Assembly (NCBI RefSeq): GCF_026241095.1
Contig: NZ_JAPFGB010000001.1
Location: 434,001-498,000, forward strand
Length of the DNA stretch: 64,000 bases
Direction: 5' to 3'
DNA from: Saccharopolyspora sp. NFXS83
Lineage (GTDB): Bacteria; Actinomycetota; Actinomycetes; Mycobacteriales; Pseudonocardiaceae
In this document: positions 25,766-34,441 of the stretch, in pieces
How the letters are laid out: every line of letters begins with the position of its first letter
Numbering within the stretch: the stretch's first letter is position 1
Program-made: the position numbers and the translations under genes
Notes under the pieces: generated by a model
Database searches by the model: none
Told to the model about the DNA's origin: nothing
Seen by the model: only the letters and a program-made list of their open reading frames with translations

Positions 25766-26194
25766 TCAGCGTGGCCAGACCTTGATGGCGCGCGCGACGT
25801 AATCGGACCGGGGGACGAAGGAACCCGGCGGATAGGTCGAGAAGTCGGCGTGCGTGTCGCAGGTCGGATCCTGGTACACCGTCACGGGTTTTCCGGTCTG
25901 GTTGACGAACGACTTCGTCTCCGGCTGCGGTGGCAGCGCGACGCATTCTTCGAGCGCCGTCGTGCGCAGCTCCGCCCGGTGCGGTTCACCCTGGTACTCC
26001 ACGTGCGGGTAGGCGCAGAAAGAGCCGTCCTGGCACGGAATCGGCTCGGCCGGGCCTGCTTGCGCGGCGGCTCCGCCGAGGGCGCTCAGCGCGATCCCGA
26101 CCGCGAGCGCCGGGGCCAGCGCGAATCGTCGTGAAATCCACAGTGGACAAATTCGCGAGCGCGCGGACCTGATCTGAGAAGTAGCGGCGTGCAT
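25766..26194 (-). CDS. Secreted peptidase inhibitor I36-like protein
   Basis: 142-aa secreted protein. A basic start and hydrophobic core (residues ~20-45, ending GGAAAQAGPAE) form a signal peptide with likely cleavage after AQA. The mature part has CQDGSFCAYPHVEYQGEP and Cys pairs in LEECVALPP and QDPTCDTHADF, followed by FVPRSDYVARAIKVW. This is the beta/gamma-crystallin-like layout of peptidase inhibitor family I36 (SMI type). Such proteins inhibit metalloproteases in Streptomyces; the target here is unknown. Possible Shine-Dalgarno AAAGGTGA upstream of the ATG. Confidence 0.78.
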   Translation of the reverse strand: MHAATSQIRSARSRICPLWISRRFALAPALAVGIALSALGGAAAQAGPAEPIPCQDGSFCAYPHVEYQGEPHRAELRTTALEECVALPPQPETKSFVNQTGKPVTVYQDPTCDTHADFSTYPPGSFVPRSDYVARAIKVWPR

Positions 26195-26381
26195 GAGCGA
26201 TCACCTTTCACGGCAAGGGAAATCAACGGAAGAATCGTCCTTCGGGCCGTCCTCGCGGCCCTGACGAAATCCAGATTCCCGAAACCGGGATCAGAGCGCC
26301 AGCACTTCAACCGGATACACCCCGACCGAGTGGATTTCCGGTTCGCCGCCGACGATGTGGCGACGAACCGGAAATCCCGGC

Positions 26382-27203
26382 TCAGCCCGCAGACCTGGTG
26401 ACCAGCGAGCGCGTGACCCGGACCGCGCCCTGCCGCACGGCGCGCTCCACCGCCCACCGCCGGACGCGGAACTCCGCGATCGGCAACGAGATGGCCACCG
26501 AGGCGGTCACGCAGCCCGCCGGGTCGAACACCGGCGACGCCATGCACGCCAGCCCGGGCTGGAACTCGGCGATCTCCAGCGCGATCTGCGACTGCCGCAC
26601 GTGCGAGAGGTGTTCCTCCAGCGCGGCGGGGGTGCGGATCGTCGACGGGGTGCACGGAACCATCCCGGCCTGCTCCAGGTAGCGCGCCCGCTGCTCCGGC
26701 TCCATCGCCGCGAGCATGATCTTCCCGAAGGCCGTCGCGTGCGATGCCTGGTGGAAGCCCACGTCCAACGGCTGCACCCGGGGCCGTCGATCGGAATCCT
26801 CCACGTGCGCGATGACGACCTCGGTGTCCCGGTAGATCGCGTAGTACGCCGCCGCGTCGGCGTGCTGGTGCAACCGCCGGATCGCCGCGGCGATCTCCGG
26901 CTGCACCGCGAGCTGTCGCGACAGCGCCTGCCCGAGGAACCGGGCCTTGTACCCGAGCGCGAACACGTGCTGGTCGGTCAGGTGCACCACGTGTCCGGCC
27001 TCCACCAACGTCGTGAGCAGGTGGTAGGTCGTCGGCAAGGTCAGGTCGAGCTCGGCGGCGAGCTGCTTCGCGGTGACCCCGCACGGGGAGGCCGCGATGG
27101 TCTCCAGCACCCGCAACGCGCGGCCCACCGACTGCAGGGTGCCCGACGGTGCCTTGGCACCGTTGTGCTGCGAGTCCCGTCCGCCGGTGGGCAGCGCGTT
27201 CAT
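26382..27203 (-). CDS. IclR-family transcriptional regulator
   Basis: 273-aa regulator. Residues ~20-75 are the IclR winged helix (GTLQSVGRALRVLETIAAS, then LTLPTTYHLLTTLVEAGHV). The C-terminal GAF-like effector domain has SHATAFGKIMLAAMEPEQR, GLACMASPVFDPAGCVTASVAISLP and the closing helix AVERAVRQGAVRVTRSL. Start ATG 27203 fits the family length. It lies 5 bp beyond the DUF59 gene on the same strand and is the last gene of the ADH-amidohydrolase-DUF59-IclR run, so it probably controls that operon in response to a catabolite. Confidence 0.9.
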   Translation of the reverse strand: MNALPTGGRDSQHNGAKAPSGTLQSVGRALRVLETIAASPCGVTAKQLAAELDLTLPTTYHLLTTLVEAGHVVHLTDQHVFALGYKARFLGQALSRQLAVQPEIAAAIRRLHQHADAAAYYAIYRDTEVVIAHVEDSDRRPRVQPLDVGFHQASHATAFGKIMLAAMEPEQRARYLEQAGMVPCTPSTIRTPAALEEHLSHVRQSQIALEIAEFQPGLACMASPVFDPAGCVTASVAISLPIAEFRVRRWAVERAVRQGAVRVTRSLVTRSAG

Positions 27204-27208
27204 GGTTC

Positions 27209-27919
27209 TCAATGTAGGCCAGACCGGGCGGTCGTCCCGCCCGATCCGTACCGGGTGTCGAGCAGGCCGCGACACCAACCGGCATTGCCCTCGATGCTGA
27301 CGCGGGTCGTGCGCGCGAACCGCAGCCGGGCCGAGAGGCCCTCGACGGGCACGGCGGCACCGTGCTCGTCGATCAGCAGCAGCGCGTCCGGCCCGGACGG
27401 CAGTCCGAGCTGGTCCCGGCGCCTGCGCAACCGGTCCAGCGCCGCGCTCGGCCGGAGGCCGCCGAGCCGGACCTCGACCAGGTCGTCCAGCTCGGTGCCC
27501 GCGCGGAGCAGCTGCTGGGCGACCTGTTCCTGGTAGGCCAGGTGCGCCTTGCGCAGGAACGTGCGGCGCAGCTCGTCGAGCTCGCCCGCGGCCAGGCCAG
27601 GGAACGCCGCGTCGAAGCCGTCACCGGCCGCGACCCCCGCGTTGATCTCCTCGGAGGCGAAGTGGTCCAGCAACCGGACCCGCACCCGCCGGACGCCGGG
27701 CAGCTCGGCCACCGCGTCGTGCGCGTCGGCGACCATCAAATAGGCGAAGTTCGGCGCGCAGAAGTACGTGGGCAGCCGCAGGTCGACGTGCACCTCGTCG
27801 TCGTCGATCTCCGTCCTGGCCACGAAGTCCAGCTCGGTGACGGGCTGGTCGAGCTCCGGGTCGAGCACGGTGCCCAGCGCCCGCCACACCTCGGTTTCCA
27901 GGCTCACGGCGGTGGTCAT
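27209..27919 (-). CDS. DUF59 / MIP18-type iron-sulfur assembly-like protein
   Basis: 236-aa protein. Residues 1-90 are a DUF59/MIP18 fold (VWRALGTVLDPELDQPVTELDF, then EIDDDEVHVDLRLPTYFCAPNFA). The family's conserved Cys is present in TYFCAPNF. The C-terminal ~145 residues are a helical and alpha/beta extension not found in short DUF59 proteins. Proteins of this double layout accompany the soluble di-iron propane/acetone monooxygenases of Rhodococcus, Gordonia and mycobacteria. The ATG overlaps the amidohydrolase stop (ATGA, 27916-27919). It is probably a metallocentre or assembly factor (inference). Confidence 0.75.
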   Translation of the reverse strand: MTTAVSLETEVWRALGTVLDPELDQPVTELDFVARTEIDDDEVHVDLRLPTYFCAPNFAYLMVADAHDAVAELPGVRRVRVRLLDHFASEEINAGVAAGDGFDAAFPGLAAGELDELRRTFLRKAHLAYQEQVAQQLLRAGTELDDLVEVRLGGLRPSAALDRLRRRRDQLGLPSGPDALLLIDEHGAAVPVEGLSARLRFARTTRVSIEGNAGWCRGLLDTRYGSGGTTARSGLH

Positions 27920-28968
27920 GACGACATCGCCTCCTTGTTCAGCTCCGAGGCGACCGGCTCGCGCCCGGCCGGGACCTCCGGTTCGGCGGCGCGCATCTCG
28001 GCGGGCACCTCGAGGTCGTAGAGCCGCGCGGCGTTCAAGCCGAGGATCTTGCGCTTGACGTCGGTGGTGAGCACTCCGTACTCGGACTGCATGTCCTCCG
28101 GGATCTGGAAGTCGACGAACTGCTCCACCAGCCACTTCGGCGTCCAGATCGCGTAGTCACTGGAGAAGGTGATCCGGTTCTCGTCCAGCCAGAACAGCAG
28201 TTCACCGATGATCTGGGCGAAGTAGCGCGGCCGGTGGTGCATGAACGCCATCGCCACCGCCAGTCCGCCGTAGACGTTGGGTTCCTGGGTCGCGATCCAG
28301 CAGAAGTCCTCCAGCCGCGGCAGGCCCACGTGCTCCACGATGAAGTTCAGCTCGGGGAACGCCGAGGCCACCTCGTCGACGTCGGCGACGTCGAAGGCGT
28401 CCCGGTTGAGCGGGTAGATCGTCGGTCCCTTGTGGATGTGGATGTTGCGGATGCCCAGTTCCTGGCACTTCTCCAGGTACCGGTAGGCCCACGGGTCGGT
28501 CAGCTTCCAGCCCTTCGACTCGCCCTTCCACTCGGCGGTGTAGAGCTTCGTCCCCTTGAGCTGCCACCGTTCGGCCAGCCGTTCCAGCGCGCCCAGCCCG
28601 GCTTCGCCGTCGCGCGGATCCCAGCCGCCGTTGACGATGAACTTGTCCGGGTGCTTCTCCGCGAGCGCGCCGTCCTGCTCGGTGGTGTTGAAGCCGTTGA
28701 CGAAGAAGTCGGTGAGGTAGGTCGGCTGGAAGATGGCCTTGTCGACGTGCCCGACTTCGAACAGGTCGTGGAGGATCTTCTCCTCGCTCTGCTTCTGGAA
28801 CTGCTCGTGGGTCCACAGCTCGGATTCGGGGCTGAGGTTGCGGTGGTAGTCGTAGAAGCAGTTCAGGAAGCCTTCGCCGTAGCGGTTGGCCTGGTTGGCC
28901 GGGGTCCCGTCCCACGCGTGGATGTGGCTGTCGACGATGAAGTACTTGGTGCCGTCTTTTTCGTACAT
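27916..28968 (-). CDS. Amidohydrolase family 2 protein (monooxygenase-associated type)
   Basis: 350-aa metal-dependent hydrolase of the amidohydrolase-2 (TIM barrel) family. The metal-binding HxH is in VDSHIHAWDG (His15, His17). Later ligands are expected in IRNIHIHKGP, NFIVEHVGLP and the Asp of FSSDYAIWTP. The close relatives I recognise are the amidohydrolases encoded next to propane, acetone and phenol monooxygenases of actinobacteria (mimABCD/prmABCD clusters), where they are needed for oxygenase activity or maturation. Here no oxygenase genes lie nearby. It starts at 28968 with GGAGG upstream and overlaps the DUF59 gene. Confidence 0.85.
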   Translation of the reverse strand: MYEKDGTKYFIVDSHIHAWDGTPANQANRYGEGFLNCFYDYHRNLSPESELWTHEQFQKQSEEKILHDLFEVGHVDKAIFQPTYLTDFFVNGFNTTEQDGALAEKHPDKFIVNGGWDPRDGEAGLGALERLAERWQLKGTKLYTAEWKGESKGWKLTDPWAYRYLEKCQELGIRNIHIHKGPTIYPLNRDAFDVADVDEVASAFPELNFIVEHVGLPRLEDFCWIATQEPNVYGGLAVAMAFMHHRPRYFAQIIGELLFWLDENRITFSSDYAIWTPKWLVEQFVDFQIPEDMQSEYGVLTTDVKRKILGLNAARLYDLEVPAEMRAAEPEVPAGREPVASELNKEAMSS

Positions 28969-28992
28969 GGCGAGCCTCCGTGGCGGGACGGG

Positions 28993-30021
28993 TCAGGGAA
29001 CGAGGATGGCGCGGCCACCGGGAATGCGTCCGGCGTCGAGGTCGTCGAGGGCGTCCAGCGCGGCGTCGAGCGGGTAGGTGCGGGTGCGCAGCGAGACCTT
29101 CCCCTGCGCGGTCAGCGTCATCAGTTCGTCGAGGTCGTTGTAGGAGCCGACGAGGTTGCCGATCACGTTGATCTCGCGGGAGATGATGTCGATGGTCGGC
29201 ACGTCGACCCGCCCGCCGTAGCCGATGACGAAGTACGAGCCGGCGTCCCTGGTCATGGCGATTCCGTCGGCTTCGGTGCCGTTCTCGCCGACGAAGTCGA
29301 GGACCACGTGAGCGCCCTTGCCGCCGGTGATGTCCCGGACGGCGTCGACGTGGTTCCCGTCGGCGGCCACGGTGTGGTGCGCGCCGAGTCGCGCGGCGAG
29401 TTCGAGCGCCTCGGGCGACCGGTCGACCACGGTGATCTCGGCCGGGCTCAGCGCCACGAGCGACTGCAACCCGATGTGGCCGAGCCCGCCCGCGCCGATC
29501 ATGACCACGTGCGCGCCGGGGTGCAGCAGCGGCACCGCCTTGCGCACCGCGTGGTAGGCGGTGAGCCCGGCGTCGGCCAGCGCGGCCACTTCGGCGGGCA
29601 CGAGCCCGTCGTCGAGCTTGACCACCGAGCGGGCGTTGGTGCGCAGCAGCTCCGCCATCCCGCCGTCGGTGTCGATGCCGGGGAACAGCGAGTTCTCGCA
29701 GTGCACGTCGTCCCCGCTGCGGCACGCCCGGCACAGTCCGCAGGTGACCAGCGGGTGCAGGATGACCTTGTCGCCGGGGCGCACGTTGCTGACCGCGGCG
29801 CCGACCTCGCGGACGGTTCCGGCGTTCTCGTGGCCGATGACGTAGGGCAGCGCGACGCCGCTCTTGTCGGCCCACTGGCCTTCGATGATGTGCAGGTCGG
29901 TGCGGCACACACCTGCCGCGCCGACTTCGACCAGCACGTCCAGCGGTTCCCGCACGACCGGATCGGGGACCGATTCGACCGCGGGTCTCTCGCCGTATGC
30001 GTGCACTCTGACGGCTCGCAC
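28993..30021 (-). CDS. Zinc-dependent alcohol dehydrogenase
   Basis: 342-aa medium-chain dehydrogenase. The catalytic zinc ligands are Cys39 (in GVCRTDLH) and His64-Glu65 (VIGHENAG). A full structural zinc lobe is present (Cys94, 97, 100, 108: CGLCRACRSGDDVHC). The NAD(P)-binding motif is GAGGLG (176-181) followed by an acidic residue (VVDRSPEA), which suggests NAD preference. First gene of the operon with amidohydrolase, DUF59 and IclR genes downstream on the minus strand. In propane-utilising actinomycetes a similar dehydrogenase oxidises the alcohol made by the monooxygenase; the substrate here is unproven. Confidence 0.92.
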   Translation of the reverse strand: MRAVRVHAYGERPAVESVPDPVVREPLDVLVEVGAAGVCRTDLHIIEGQWADKSGVALPYVIGHENAGTVREVGAAVSNVRPGDKVILHPLVTCGLCRACRSGDDVHCENSLFPGIDTDGGMAELLRTNARSVVKLDDGLVPAEVAALADAGLTAYHAVRKAVPLLHPGAHVVMIGAGGLGHIGLQSLVALSPAEITVVDRSPEALELAARLGAHHTVAADGNHVDAVRDITGGKGAHVVLDFVGENGTEADGIAMTRDAGSYFVIGYGGRVDVPTIDIISREINVIGNLVGSYNDLDELMTLTAQGKVSLRTRTYPLDAALDALDDLDAGRIPGGRAILVP

Positions 30022-30263
30022 GAGGGACTCCTCTCCGTTGAGCTGTGTCCTGCTTCACAGCGTGGACGGAGCGTCCAGGAGCCGGAAAGAGCCGTTGTCA
30101 GATGCTGATAACGGCAGGTCCGCGACCTGGCGGACCAAGGGCCTTGAGCGGTTCAGCGGAGTCGGTGGCGGCCGAACGCCGCGCGCGGGCCGACGCCGGC
30201 GGAGGTCGGCGCCGGCGTGCGCTCCGAGCTGTGCCGGGAGTGGGCCACGGGGACACTCCGGGC

Positions 30264-30542
30264 ATGGGCGAGATCGGCTGGAAGGTGCGCATCGGGCACG
30301 ACGAGCTGGTGGTGCGGCGCCGTTACGAACTGCTCGGCATCGGCAACGACATGCTCGTCGCGCTCTGGTTCATCGCGGGCAGCGTGCTGTTCTTCCACGA
30401 CTACACCGCGACGGCGGGCACCTGGATGTTCCTGCTGGGCAGCATCGAGCTGGCGATCCGCCCGGCGCTGCGGCTGTCCAGGCACCTGCACCTGCGCCGT
30501 TTCGGGCCCGCGGTGCCCCACGAGTCGTCCCAGGAGTTCTGA
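30264..30542 (+). CDS. YrhK-domain membrane protein
   Basis: 92-aa protein with a charged N-terminus (KVRIGHDELVVRRRYELLGIGND) and two hydrophobic segments (ALWFIAGSVLFFH and WMFLLGSIELAIRPALRL), matching the YrhK-like two-helix domain. Function unknown; relatives are small membrane proteins. ATG at 30264 begins the conserved part; the open frame extends upstream but that sequence is basic and unconserved. It points towards the SH3-like gene, with 19 bp between the two stops. Confidence 0.75.
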   Translation: MGEIGWKVRIGHDELVVRRRYELLGIGNDMLVALWFIAGSVLFFHDYTATAGTWMFLLGSIELAIRPALRLSRHLHLRRFGPAVPHESSQEF

Positions 30543-30561
30543 ACGGTCGCGGGCACCTCGC

Positions 30562-30924
30562 TCACAGGTAGCAGGCGCTGACGTAGCCGGTGATGCGGGT
30601 GCGGCGGTCGAGCAGCTGCCACCAGGTGTCGTCGCGCGCCCCGCCGGGGCAGGTGACGTGCTCGCCGACGACCTGGCGGCGCAGCCGCACCTGGTCGCCG
30701 GGGTTGCCGACGCCGAGCACGACCGACGAGGTGCCCGGACCGGCCCGCAGGTTGACGCCGGGCGTCCGGAAGTCCCCGTAGCGGTCCACCCCGGCCTCCC
30801 GGCTCAGTTCGGCGAGCCGATGGCCGAATTCGAACACGAAGTGCGCCACACCGGTCGCCAGGCCGTTCATCGGCAGCACGAGTGCGGCCACCCCGGCGAG
30901 CACGGCATTCCGGATCGTGTGCAT
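30562..30924 (-). CDS. Secreted SH3-like domain protein
   Basis: 120-aa exported protein. The signal peptide is residues ~1-25 (RNAVLAGVAALVLPMNGLATG). The mature part carries a bacterial SH3-type segment (VNLRAGPGTSSVVLGVGNPGD, QVRLRRQ) and a Cys pair (VTCPGGARDD and the final SACYL). This layout matches small secreted SH3 proteins of actinomycetes that may bind cell-wall peptides. GGGGGA precedes the ATG. Function unproven. Confidence 0.72.
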   Translation of the reverse strand: MHTIRNAVLAGVAALVLPMNGLATGVAHFVFEFGHRLAELSREAGVDRYGDFRTPGVNLRAGPGTSSVVLGVGNPGDQVRLRRQVVGEHVTCPGGARDDTWWQLLDRRTRITGYVSACYL

Positions 30925-31291
30925 GAGTTCCCCCTGACTCCCGCAGCCAGGTCGAACACCCCCGGCCGGGAGTTCGCGAATAGATCGTTCCGACGTTTCC
31001 CCGTAGCCGAATCAATCGAACGCTCCTCCCATTTTATCTGCTGCGACCCCTTCGTCGGGAGTGTCCGATCGAGTGCATCGATGAATGCTCGATCTCGTGT
31101 GGAACTCTGAAAAGAATTCGCGGCCGGATTACGGTGCGCGATGCGGATACCCACTTCAGTGCCCACGACGTGCCGATGTGGTGGAAGGGGTTCAGCGGTG
31201 CGTGACGGCGTCGCGGGGGAGTCCGGTGGATAGGATCCGCGGCGTGCGGAACTCCGTTCGTCGCGGGACGGCAACCGAACCGGAGGAATCG
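30925..31291. other. Intergenic region (367 bp) with one hairpin
   Basis: Divergent region between the SH3-like gene and the small 66-aa gene, AT-rich around 30970-31130. It holds a stem GATCGAGTGCAT (31067-31078) against ATGCTCGATC (31085-31094) with one bulged base. No ORF with coding character; promoters are probably here but I could not single one out. Confidence 0.4.
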
Positions 31292-31492
31292 ATGACCGAT
31301 GTGGACCTGTGGGACGGCCTCGCGGTGCGGCCGGGTTTGTGCCGGGAGTGCCGCCACCCGTCGTTGAACCGCACGCGACACGGCGTCACGTACATGCGGT
31401 GCACCCGAGCCGGATGGGATGAGCGGATTCCACGCTATCCGGGACTTCCGGTAGCGGAGTGCGTCGGATTCGAGCCCCGCGCTAGGCCATGA
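31292..31492 (+). CDS. Small Cys-containing protein (66 aa)
   Basis: 66-aa cytoplasmic protein, family not recognised by name. It holds CRECRHPSLNRTRHG followed by YMRCTRAGW and ECVGFEPR, i.e. a CxxC plus two further Cys that could bind one zinc. ATG at 31292 follows a clear CGGAGGAA Shine-Dalgarno seven bases upstream. Similar short Cys-rich proteins are widespread in Pseudonocardiales (family impression, not a search). It ends 105 bp before the actP-type terminator, converging with the symporter operon. Confidence 0.68.
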   Translation: MTDVDLWDGLAVRPGLCRECRHPSLNRTRHGVTYMRCTRAGWDERIPRYPGLPVAECVGFEPRARP

Positions 31493-31597
31493 GGACTACG
31501 CCACCGGGAACCGGCGATTCTGGCTGGTATTCCGGTGATTCGCCGGCATTCCGCCGTGCTGACCTGGTGGAACATTCGGAAGAGGTCTCGGCGGACG

Positions 31598-31631
31598 GGT
31601 GCCGGGGCGCCCGCGTGGACGCCCCGGCACC
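31598..31631 (-). terminator. 12-bp perfect hairpin 3' of the symporter gene
   Basis: GGTGCCGGGGCG (31598-31609) pairs with CGCCCCGGCACC (31620-31631) around a 10-nt loop, 15 bases past the symporter stop on the minus strand. A flanking CGGAC/GTCCG pair extends it. Because the 66-aa gene converges here, it may work in both directions. Confidence 0.75.
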
Positions 31632-31645
31632 AGCGGGTCCGCCGG

Positions 31646-33271
31646 TCATCCCTTCTCGGCGCCGATCCCGGTCAGCGAGCGGACCTCCATCTCGGCCTGC
31701 CGCTCGCGGTCGCCGGTCTCCTCGCTGAACAGCGTGCCGATCGCGGCGAACAGGAAGGAGATCGGGATCGACACGATGCCCGGATTGCGCAGCGGGAACA
31801 GCGCGAAGTCCGCACCGGGGAAGATCGAGTCGGGCGATCCGGACACGACGGGCGAGAGCAGCACCAGCAGCAGGCAGGACACCAGTCCGCTGTAGATCCC
31901 CCACAACGTGCCCGCGGTGTTGAACCGCCGCCAGAACAGCGAGTACAGCAAGGTGGACAGGTTCGCCGAGGCCGCGAAGGCGAACGCCAGTCCCACCAGG
32001 AAGGCGATGTTCTGGCCGTTGACGGCGATGCCGCCCGCGATGGACAGGCCGCCGATCGCCAGCGCCGTGTACCGCGCGACCCGCACGACCTGGCCGGAGT
32101 CGACGTCGCCGTCGCGGATCATGTTGGCGTAGATGTCGTGGGCGAACGAGGCCGAGGCGGTCAAGGTGAGCCCGGCGACGACGGCCAGGATCGTCGCGAA
32201 CGCGACGGCGGCCACGATGCCGAGCAGCAGCGTGCCGCCGACCTGGTAGGCGAGCAGCGGTGCCGCGGAGTTCTCCCCGCCGGGGGCGTCGAGGATGGCC
32301 GGCGTGCCGACGAGCGCCGCCGCGCCGTAACCGATGATCAGGGTGCACAGGTAGAACAGCGACATCGTCCACACTGCCCACACGACCGAGCGACGCGCCT
32401 CCTTGGCGTTCGGGACGGTGTAGAAGCGCATCAGGACGTGCGGCAGGCCGCCCACACCGAGCACCAGGGCCAGCGACAGCGAGACGAAGTCCAGCCTGGT
32501 CATCGAGGACAGTCCGTACTGCACGCCCGGCGCGAAGATCTCCCGGCCGTTCGGGTTGTTCTCGGCCGCGTAGGTCAGCAGCTTGGAGATGTCGTAGCTG
32601 AACTTGCCGATCAGGAAGATCGTCAGCAGGCCTACGCACACGAACAGCAGGGCCGCCTTGACGATCTGCACCCACGTGGTGCCCTTCATACCGCCGACCA
32701 GCACGTACAGCACCATGATCACGCCGACGACGGCGATCACGATGGCCTGGCCGCCGGCGTCGTGCACGTTGAGCAGCAGCGCGATGAGTCCGCCCGCACC
32801 GGCCATCTGGGCGATCATGTAGACGAAGGTGATCGCGAGCGTGGAGATCGCGGCAGCGGCTCGCACCGGGCGACGGCGCATCCGGAAGCTGAGCACGTCG
32901 CCCATCGTGAACCGGCCGGTGTTGCGCATCCGCTCGGCGATGAGCAGCAGGTTGATCAGCCAGGCGACCAGGAATCCGATGGAGTACAGGAAGCCGTCGT
33001 AGCCGTGCACCGCGATGGCTCCGGCGATGCCGAGGAACGAGGCGGCGGACAGGAAGTCGCCGGACAGGGCGATGCCGTTCTGCGCTCCGGTGAACGAGCC
33101 GCCCGCGGCGAAGTAGTCGTTCGTGGTGCTGCGGCTGCTGCCGCGGTAGACGACGAACAGGGTGATCAGCACGAACGCGGCGAAGATGCCGGTGTTGACC
33201 GCGGGGCCCGCGGCGGGCAGCAGCGATCCGCCAGGGGCGTCCCGGGCGAGGGCGGTGAGCGAGTGGTTCAC
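31646..33271 (-). CDS. Sodium:solute symporter, cation acetate symporter type
   Basis: 541-aa SSF transporter with about 13 membrane helices. Family landmarks are STTNDYFAAGG, AQNGIALSGDFLSAASFLGIAG (the first sodium-site helix), GMKGTTWVQIVKA, GVGGLPHVLMRFYTVPNAKEAR, and ASFAHDIYANMIRDGDVD. The ActP/MctC-type sequence and the DUF485 partner upstream indicate uptake of acetate or another short monocarboxylate with Na+ or H+. The ATG overlaps the DUF485 stop (33268-33271), so the pair is an operon. The exact substrate cannot be read from sequence. Confidence 0.9.
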   Translation of the reverse strand: MNHSLTALARDAPGGSLLPAAGPAVNTGIFAAFVLITLFVVYRGSSRSTTNDYFAAGGSFTGAQNGIALSGDFLSAASFLGIAGAIAVHGYDGFLYSIGFLVAWLINLLLIAERMRNTGRFTMGDVLSFRMRRRPVRAAAAISTLAITFVYMIAQMAGAGGLIALLLNVHDAGGQAIVIAVVGVIMVLYVLVGGMKGTTWVQIVKAALLFVCVGLLTIFLIGKFSYDISKLLTYAAENNPNGREIFAPGVQYGLSSMTRLDFVSLSLALVLGVGGLPHVLMRFYTVPNAKEARRSVVWAVWTMSLFYLCTLIIGYGAAALVGTPAILDAPGGENSAAPLLAYQVGGTLLLGIVAAVAFATILAVVAGLTLTASASFAHDIYANMIRDGDVDSGQVVRVARYTALAIGGLSIAGGIAVNGQNIAFLVGLAFAFAASANLSTLLYSLFWRRFNTAGTLWGIYSGLVSCLLLVLLSPVVSGSPDSIFPGADFALFPLRNPGIVSIPISFLFAAIGTLFSEETGDRERQAEMEVRSLTGIGAEKG

Positions 33272-33717
33272 AGGCGCTCGCCACCCACGTCCGGGACGGC
33301 CTGGGCCGCGTCCACTTCGGCGCGGAGCTCGTCGATCCGGGGGTCCACGAAGCGTTCGGAGAACCGGACGTAAGCGGTGGTGATGAGCACTGTGGACAGG
33401 AATTGCCCGAGGCCCAGCAGCAAGCCGATGTTGATCTCGCCGAACACGGGGGTCGCCATGAACTCGGTCCGGTAGGCGGCCAGGAGCACGTATCCGAGAT
33501 ACCAGAGCAGGAATAACGCGGTCATCGGAAATACGAACGTGATCACCTTGCGGCGGAGCGCGTGGAATTCGGAGCTCGCCGCGATGGCCCGGTAATCCGG
33601 CCCGCTTCGCAGCGCGGGGTCGGTGCTGCGCTCGATTCCCGCGAAGGGTTTCGGCGTTTTCCTCCTGGCGCGGTGCTGCGGATACGCGCGTATCGCTGTT
33701 TGAGTAGCGTCGCTCAT
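33268..33717 (-). CDS. DUF485 membrane protein (symporter partner)
   Basis: 149-aa protein with a ~45-residue hydrophilic N-terminal extension, then the DUF485 core. The core is DYRAIAASSEFHALRRKVITF, a first helix FVFPMTALFLLWYLGYVLLAA, and a second around GLGQFLSTVLITTAYVRFSERFVDP. DUF485 (YjcH-like) genes almost always precede acetate/monocarboxylate SSF symporters and are thought to be accessory subunits. It is the first gene of a two-gene minus-strand operon and diverges from the conservon. Confidence 0.88.
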   Translation of the reverse strand: MSDATQTAIRAYPQHRARRKTPKPFAGIERSTDPALRSGPDYRAIAASSEFHALRRKVITFVFPMTALFLLWYLGYVLLAAYRTEFMATPVFGEINIGLLLGLGQFLSTVLITTAYVRFSERFVDPRIDELRAEVDAAQAVPDVGGERL

Positions 33718-34441
33718 GCTTCCTTCCCGGAAGTTCTACGTTCGGGTCGGTTGAACTCGGGGGACCCGGTGGATGCGATGTCGAAGCTTTGCGGCGGCGA
33801 AGTTAACCACTCCTCCACTGCAATTGAAAAGAGATGTCACCACACAGGATGACGAGTCGATCACTTAGTGTGACTTTTGCCGCGCGTGCGCGGTCCTCGT
33901 GACACGACAGGTTGGACTTCGACCGCTCGGCCGCGAGTGCCGGTGAAGGTTTTCGGTCGGCGTCGTCAGGCCTCGCAGCAGCCCGATCCTGCTTCCGCGC
34001 AGTGAAAAATTCCTCGTTCTGGGACTGCCGGAGCAACCTTCGGCGCACTTGACGTGCGGTGTTCGCTGGAGCGGATTGAGCCCAAAACGCCCTCCGCTGT
34101 TTCCGGGGGGCGGGGTTTATAGTGCAGGCACCGAAAGCAGACCGTCTCCTCTTCCTTCGCCCCGGTTAGGTGTCCGTGTCCGGAATGCCGCCAGTCCCGG
34201 CACAGCTAGTAGCGATCGGTTCGGTAACGCTCGGTCTCGCTGGAGCCGCCGTACCGATACGGTCCTGTGCTGGAAGTACGCCCCGCCGACTGCGAGCCTG
34301 CCCGCCGCCGGACCGTTTTCCACCCGACAACCCAGACGACGATTGCGGGATCACACGCATGCGCCGTTCCCCGACGCCAAGATCACTCGAGAGAGCTCAC
34401 CCGCTGAGCCCGGCCGGTCGGCCGACGCCGGGGTGGTGCTC
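33718..34441. other. Divergent promoter region (~720 bp) upstream of the conservon
   Basis: Non-coding stretch between DUF485 (minus) and cvnA (plus). The cvnA frame stays open back to 34049, but that extra N-terminus is proline/arginine-rich and unlike the family, so I exclude it. Candidate elements on the plus strand are TTGACG (34049-34054) and TATAGT (34118-34123), which are not correctly spaced with each other. The region 33760-33880 is AT-richer. Confidence 0.4.

Noticed and set aside
34049-34441. N-terminal extension of the cvnA reading frame
   Set aside because: Pro/Arg/Ser-rich and unlike other CvnA proteins, which begin shortly before the first membrane helix.
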